The notes under the pieces were generated by a model. The model made no database searches. It saw only the letters and a list, made by a program, of their open reading frames with translations, and had not been told where the DNA came from. Made by a program: the position numbers and the translations under genes. Shown piece after piece: positions 59,985 through 64,000 of a DNA stretch of 64,000 bases (position 1 is its first letter; each line of letters begins with the position of its first letter). The stretch is from contig CAAEEO010000020.1 of NCBI GenBank assembly GCA_900754965.1, positions 28,635 to 92,634 of the forward strand, written 5' to 3'. This DNA comes from an uncultured Oscillospiraceae bacterium. Its GTDB lineage: Bacteria; Bacillota; Clostridia; Oscillospirales; Oscillospiraceae.

Positions 59985-60016
59985 GAGAAAAAATCATACA
60001 TTGGGAGGTATCGCGG

Positions 60017-60934
60017 ATGCGCTGGATCGAAGTGACGGTCAACTGCACCGGTGACCCCGATCTGATGTGCGCCGACCTGGCAGAACTGGGTGTGGGCGGC
60101 ATGATCGTGGAGGACGAACAGGATTTTGAGAACTTTTTGGAGCACAACCATGCCTACTGGGACTATGTGGACGAAGAGTTGGAAAATAAATTCAAGGGCG
60201 TTTCCCGGGTAAAATTCTACCTGTCTGACGACGAAGAAGGCAAAGCCACGCTGAACAAAGTGGCAGAATTTCTGGGTTCCATGCCGGAAACGGCCTTTGT
60301 GCAGGATAGTGACTGGGAAAACAACTGGAAAGAGTTCTACAAGCCCATCTCCGTGGGCGAAAAACTGGTGGTGGTCCCGGAATGGGAAGAAACACCGGAA
60401 AACGGCCGAATCCCCTTGAAACTGGACCCGGGCCTCATTTTCGGCACCGGCAGTCATGCCACCACCAAAATGTGCCTGGCCGCCCTGGAGGATGTGGCAG
60501 GCCCCGGAAAAACCGTGCTAGACCTGGGCTGCGGCTCCGGTATTCTGGGCATTGGCGCCATCCTGTTGGGATGCAGCAGATGCGCCGGGTGTGACATTGA
60601 TCCCAAGGCTCCGGAAGTGGCTCTGTCCAACGCCGCCCTCAACGGCATCACACCGGAGCAGTTCGACATTCGGGCCGGCGATGTACTCACCGACGCCGGA
60701 ATGCGTACCGCACTGGGCAGCGACTACGACATCGTCACGGCCAACATTGTTTCCGATGTGATCATCCCCCTTTCCGGCATGGTTCGCACCTTCTTGAAAC
60801 CCGGCGGCACATTCATCACCTCCGGCATCATCGACGGCCGGGAAGAAGAAGTCCGTCAGGCCATTGAATCCAATGGATTCACCATTTTGGCCCACCATCA
60901 GGAGGACAACTGGCACTGTTTCGTGGCCCGTTAA
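60017..60934 (+). CDS. prmA: Ribosomal protein L11 methyltransferase PrmA
   Basis: A SAM-dependent enzyme (305 aa) that trimethylates ribosomal protein L11. The N-terminal L11-binding domain begins RWIEVTVNCTGDPDLMCADL. The C-terminal Rossmann domain has FGTGSHATTKMCL, VLDLGCGSGILGIGA and TANIVSDVIIPL. GGGAGG lies 8 bases before the ATG. Length is typical. The gene stands alone between two terminators. Confidence 0.95.
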   Translation: MRWIEVTVNCTGDPDLMCADLAELGVGGMIVEDEQDFENFLEHNHAYWDYVDEELENKFKGVSRVKFYLSDDEEGKATLNKVAEFLGSMPETAFVQDSDWENNWKEFYKPISVGEKLVVVPEWEETPENGRIPLKLDPGLIFGTGSHATTKMCLAALEDVAGPGKTVLDLGCGSGILGIGAILLGCSRCAGCDIDPKAPEVALSNAALNGITPEQFDIRAGDVLTDAGMRTALGSDYDIVTANIVSDVIIPLSGMVRTFLKPGGTFITSGIIDGREEEVRQAIESNGFTILAHHQEDNWHCFVAR

Positions 60935-60959
60935 GTTCCCCCGTTTCCGACAAACAAAG

Positions 60960-61004
60960 ATCCCCCTGACGCAGATCAGATGACCTGTGTCAGGGGGATT
61001 TTTT
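60960..61004 (+). terminator. Rho-independent terminator of prmA
   Basis: Arms ATCCCCCTGAC (60960-60970) / GTCAGGGGGAT (60989-60999), extended inward by GCAG/CTGT, then a run of six T. Confidence 0.9.
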
Positions 61005-61030
61005 CATACAAACCAGGCACCTCCGGGAAA

Positions 61031-61762
61031 TTACAGTCCCAGGCGGCGGAGCATATAGTCGTGGGCCGCCTGTTCCAGACGATCGTCCAGGTCTTCCAGC
61101 CGGAACGACGGGTCTTTCCGCAAAATTGCCGTCCGGAGGATGGCATCGGCAAAGGCCGGATTTTTGGGAAGTACCGGGCCATGGCTGTAAGTGCCGAACA
61201 CATTATGGTACCGCACGCCCTCCGTGCCGTCCTCGCCGTTGTTTCCGGCTCCGGCAAGCACCTGCCCCAAGGCAGACACGCCTTTTCCCAGCCAGGTTTT
61301 CCCGCTGTGGTTTTCAAATCCGACCACCACGCCGCAGCCGGTCTCCTCTCCGCAGCGGAACGCACAGTTGCCAATCATCCGTTCTTTTTCACCCACGGTG
61401 GTATAGTCGATGGCCCCGATAAAATCGCAGGTCACACCCTCCCATGTGGTATAACTCCGCCCTAGCATCTGATAGCCGCCGCAGATGGCCAAAAATGTCT
61501 TGCCATCGGCAACGGCGCTTTTGATCTCCTCCGCTTTGCCCCGCGCCAGATCTTCCAGCAGGACTTCCTGCTCAAAATCCTGACCGCCGCCGATGAAAAA
61601 CAAATCAAACTTTGTCAAGTCTGCTGTTTCTCCAATGGGCAGCCGGGTCACTTCTGACGCAATGCCTCGCCAGGCCAACCGCTGCTGCAGGCACAGTAGG
61701 TTTCCATTATCTCCATACAAATTGAGCACATCCGGGTACAGATGGCAAATTTTCAAATCCAT
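61031..61762 (-). CDS. gatD: Lipid II isoglutaminyl synthase, glutaminase subunit GatD
   Basis: A class I glutamine amidotransferase of the CobB/CobQ type (243 aa) that supplies ammonia to MurT for amidation of D-Glu in lipid II. It begins LKICHLYPDVLNLYGDNGN, has FFIGGGQDFEQE, nucleophile Cys in FLAICGGYQMLG and catalytic His in GTYSHGP. AAGGAGG precedes the ATG; the gene follows murT by 13 bases. Amidated stems affect cross-linking and lysozyme or defensin susceptibility in Gram-positives. Confidence 0.95.
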   Translation of the reverse strand: MDLKICHLYPDVLNLYGDNGNLLCLQQRLAWRGIASEVTRLPIGETADLTKFDLFFIGGGQDFEQEVLLEDLARGKAEEIKSAVADGKTFLAICGGYQMLGRSYTTWEGVTCDFIGAIDYTTVGEKERMIGNCAFRCGEETGCGVVVGFENHSGKTWLGKGVSALGQVLAGAGNNGEDGTEGVRYHNVFGTYSHGPVLPKNPAFADAILRTAILRKDPSFRLEDLDDRLEQAAHDYMLRRLGL

Positions 61763-61775
61763 TTCCGTGCCCTCC

Positions 61776-63140
61776 TTATTCCCAGAATTCCTTGGTTCCG
61801 CACAAATGCGCCAGACGGGTGCGAATATCCAGCATCGCCGTATAAGTGGGAATCATATACACCGGCAGATCCTGCTGGCTGACCAGTTTCAGCAGCGCAT
61901 CAAAATCCCGCTCCACGGTGATCTGCTCCGCAGGCAATCCGGCATATTTCAGCCGCAAAGCCATGTCCTCCGCCCGCAGACCGGACACCACAGCCGGCCC
62001 CTGGTATTTGGCCGCCAGGCGTTCAAAATCAGCATCCCAGATCCAGGAAATATCCGTGGAATCGGCAGGATTATCGTTGAGCAGGAACACCGGGAGATAC
62101 GCCCCTTCAAGTCCGTTCAGATACTCGATTACCTGATTGCATCCCGCCGGATTTTTTACCAGGATCATGCGGATTTCTGTACCGTTGAGCAGGAATTTTT
62201 CCATTCTGCCAAATCCACAGGAAAAGTTTTCTCCGCAGGTCAGCGCCGCCTCCGGCTCCACCCCAAAGGACAGCAGCGCCGTAGCCGCCCCCACTGCATT
62301 ATAAATATTGTAAACCGCCGGCAAGTTCACCCGTACCGTGCGGGTCAGTTCTTCCGTGGCAATTTCCACTGTGGAACTGTCTGCGTCTTTCCCCAACAGC
62401 CGGGTGACTGTCACATCCGTTTCCGGCCGCTCATATCCGCAGTTCGGGCATACAAAATGTCCCAAATGTCCGTATGTGCGGTATTGATACTGGTACTCGG
62501 CCTTACAGCGGATGCAGTGGCTGGCATCGGACACCGCCGGTGCCTCCCCGCCGCCCAGTGCCTCTCCCAGACCGTAAAATACGCAGGGATTGGGAATATC
62601 CCCTGCCAGAGAGGCCGTCAGAGAGCAGTCCGCGTTCAAACATACCGTGGCCTCCGGTACTCCCAGGATGCCCTCCCGGATGTTGGCCAGGGTGTGGGTG
62701 ATCTCCCCGAACCGATCCAGCTGATCCCGGAACAGATTGGTGACCAAAATGACCTGGGGCTGAACCAGGGGCGCCACCGTGCGGAAGGCTGCCTCATCAC
62801 ATTCGATCACAGCACACTCGTGCTTGGCTTTTCCGAACAGAGTGGAATTTTCCACCAGCAAAGTGGTCACACCGGACAGCAGGTTGGCACCGGAACGGTT
62901 GGCAAAATAGTCTGCCCCGGTGTCGATCAGTCCCTGCTCGATGATCCGGGAAGTGGTAGTCTTTCCGTTGGTACCGGTCACCAGAATGATCCGTACATTC
63001 CGGGACAAAATGGCCGGGAGCTGCGGACAGACTTTCACCGCAAACCGGCCGGGCATCGCCGTGCCGCCCCGGTGCAGGATCTTTGCCGCCAGTTTCACAC
63101 AGCGGCAGACCAGAATAGCGAGAAACGCGCGTAGATTCAT
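61776..63140 (-). CDS. murT: Lipid II isoglutaminyl synthase, ligase subunit MurT
   Basis: A Mur-ligase-like subunit (454 aa) that activates the D-Glu gamma... carboxylate of lipid II with ATP and amidates it using ammonia from GatD. P-loop ILVTGTNGKTTTSRI, central FRDQLDRFGE, a zinc ribbon C-x2-C / C-x2-C (CIRC, CPNC) typical of MurT, and the C-terminal DUF1727 region. AGGAAG lies 7 bases before the ATG. It is encoded with gatD under one promoter. Confidence 0.95.
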   Translation of the reverse strand: MNLRAFLAILVCRCVKLAAKILHRGGTAMPGRFAVKVCPQLPAILSRNVRIILVTGTNGKTTTSRIIEQGLIDTGADYFANRSGANLLSGVTTLLVENSTLFGKAKHECAVIECDEAAFRTVAPLVQPQVILVTNLFRDQLDRFGEITHTLANIREGILGVPEATVCLNADCSLTASLAGDIPNPCVFYGLGEALGGGEAPAVSDASHCIRCKAEYQYQYRTYGHLGHFVCPNCGYERPETDVTVTRLLGKDADSSTVEIATEELTRTVRVNLPAVYNIYNAVGAATALLSFGVEPEAALTCGENFSCGFGRMEKFLLNGTEIRMILVKNPAGCNQVIEYLNGLEGAYLPVFLLNDNPADSTDISWIWDADFERLAAKYQGPAVVSGLRAEDMALRLKYAGLPAEQITVERDFDALLKLVSQQDLPVYMIPTYTAMLDIRTRLAHLCGTKEFWE

Positions 63141-63177
63141 TGTAAAACTTCCTATACATTAGATTTTGAACAGCCAC

Positions 63178-63206
63178 ATTATACCCGATTGCCCTGCCAA
63201 ACACAA
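63178..63206 (-). promoter_or_regulatory. Sigma-A promoter of murT-gatD
   Basis: On the minus strand TTGTGT (63201-63206), 17 bases, TATAAT (63178-63183), 37 bases before murT. Confidence 0.7.
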
Positions 63207-63225
63207 TATCCATTCCGTCAAAAGG

Positions 63226-63256
63226 AAAAAGGTCCGGCAGCAGCCAGACCTTTTTT
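63226..63256 (-). terminator. Rho-independent terminator of the edge gene
   Basis: Stem AAAAAGGTC / GACCTTTTT with an inner GGC/GCC, T-rich on the minus side. It ends the DUF3298-type gene and precedes the murT promoter. Confidence 0.85.
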
Positions 63257-63263
63257 CATCTAC

Positions 63264-64000
63264 TCACTTCTCATCAATGGCGTTCAGCTGTAAAAATCCT
63301 TCCTCATCCAACAGCACCCGCTCCCGATGGGCAACACCGTTTCCGTCCAGATATTCCAGTTCCAGTGTAATCAGTCCGGTGGGCGGCGCCCAGTCAGCGC
63401 CGTTTTCCCCCAGATCCTTCACCATTGCCAGCGCAGGAAATTCCTCCCACATGGCAAACTGCTCGCCGTCCATCAGATGATCGCAGTACAGCCGCAGCTG
63501 ACTGCCATACTCTTCCAGGAAATAGGGGACCCGGGAAACCTTCAGGTCATACACATCTCCCTGCGCCGTAAACATCACATGCCCGCTGTCCGGGAGAGGC
63601 TCTCCGTTGTACAGCAGTCCCTCCGGTACCTGCGTTCCAAGCTGCTGAAGAACCAGTTTTCCCTCTCCGCCCGGCGCCGCTGTCTCCGGCAGCCAGCGGC
63701 TGTCGATCACGCCCTCCAGATCTTCATAGGGGATGGGGAAGAAAATAGTCCCTGCTGCATAGGAGCTTAAGACATAGGGTTGGGAAATGAAGGTAATCCC
63801 CTCATTGTTGAAATACCACAGCCCATCTGCCACCACATCGGGAATCCACTGCTCATAATCGTCAAAAAATATGGTTTGCCCCTCATAGGTATAGTCCTCT
63901 GTTTTAGAAAGTTCCGTAAAGTACAGTTTACAAGGGACTACACAGGGTAGGTATCTGACGGGAGGGGTGCCGCCAGTCAGATTTTCCATGTGATGTTCAA
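63264..64000 (-). CDS. DUF3298/RsiV-like protein, 5' end outside the window
   Basis: The frame is open to the right-hand edge; an internal ATG at 63989 has no ribosome binding site, so the true start lies beyond. About 245 visible residues include DGLWYFNNEGITFISQPYVL, SSYAAGTIFFPIPYEDL, the strand pattern of DUF3298 domains (as in RsiV and PdaC-like extracytoplasmic proteins), then a further beta-rich region. It is likely an anchored or exported envelope protein. Function is open. Confidence 0.7.
   Translation of the reverse strand, partial: EHHMENLTGGTPPVRYLPCVVPCKLYFTELSKTEDYTYEGQTIFFDDYEQWIPDVVADGLWYFNNEGITFISQPYVLSSYAAGTIFFPIPYEDLEGVIDSRWLPETAAPGGEGKLVLQQLGTQVPEGLLYNGEPLPDSGHVMFTAQGDVYDLKVSRVPYFLEEYGSQLRLYCDHLMDGEQFAMWEEFPALAMVKDLGENGADWAPPTGLITLELEYLDGNGVAHRERVLLDEEGFLQLNAIDEK

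Overview
The window reads as a stretch of core chromosome from a spore-forming, fairly GC-rich anaerobic Firmicute, most like the Oscillospiraceae within the Clostridia. The evidence is content: sporulation genes (yqfC, yqfD, a ylbJ-like gene, a SpoVD/FtsI-type PBP with PASTA domains), Firmicute operons (WalRK with YycH/YycI/YycJ, MurT-GatD, RNase Y, long-form HPF, MutS2, YqzL, alpha2 glycyl-tRNA synthetase), sigma-A promoters and AGGAGG ribosome binding sites, and several TTG/GTG starts. I see no rRNA, tRNA, CRISPR array, insertion sequence or prophage. The genus is inference only.

Layout. 1-3.1 kb: two convergent oxidoreductase genes, an OYE/FadH-type flavin enzyme and a classical SDR, separated by two perfect hairpins; the SDR promoter lies inside a 13-bp-arm palindrome. 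3.1-16 kb (minus strand): a reduced dcw cluster, mraZ-rsmH-ftsL-PBP-murE-mraY-ftsW-murG-murA-ftsQ-ftsZ, with no murF, murD, murC or ftsA. Its mraZ promoter carries 10-bp MraZ-box repeats. 16-20 kb: uvrC-rsmD-coaD-coiled-coil gene, preceded by an HPr gene. 20-27.4 kb: yqfC-yqfD-phoH-ybeY-era-yqzL-recO-mutS2. 27.5-28.5 kb: ylbJ-like gene. 28.5-39.9 kb (minus strand): a long run of nudix-walR-walK-yycH-yycI-murA2-yycJ-rlmH-DUF2007-phosphoglucomutase-two CHR genes-orphan gene.

40-42.2 kb (plus strand): a MecA-like gene, then smpB, a cyclophilin and ssrA (tmRNA), which bring the trans-translation machinery together. 42.2-50.6 kb: a small Cys-rich lipoprotein with a perfect sigma-A promoter, a membrane-anchored extracellular protein, rpiB, a PMT-family O-mannosyltransferase carrying a discoidin-like insert, RNase Y, a PIG-V-like GT-C transferase and coaX. 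50.7-56.4 kb: a two-domain NAD synthetase whose amidase triad looks destroyed, a small membrane protein, an LtaS-like enzyme and glyQS. 56.6-64 kb: FlK-like thioesterase, membrane-anchored TPR/LRR protein, hpf, prmA, gatD-murT and a truncated DUF3298-type gene at the edge.

Functionally most of the window concerns building and monitoring the cell envelope: lipid II synthesis and amidation, septation, WalRK control, two MurA copies, LTA-type polymer synthesis and surface glycosylation. Ribosome quality control and maturation (RsmH, RsmD, RlmH, PrmA, YbeY, Era, MutS2, SmpB/tmRNA, HPF) forms the second theme. I found no clear new multi-gene system. The best leads are the degenerate amidase domain of NadE, the reduced dcw cluster with an unusual FtsZ tail, the PAS-less WalK operon that includes murA2, the OYE/SDR pair, and the smpB-cyclophilin-ssrA locus with hairpins ahead of tmRNA.
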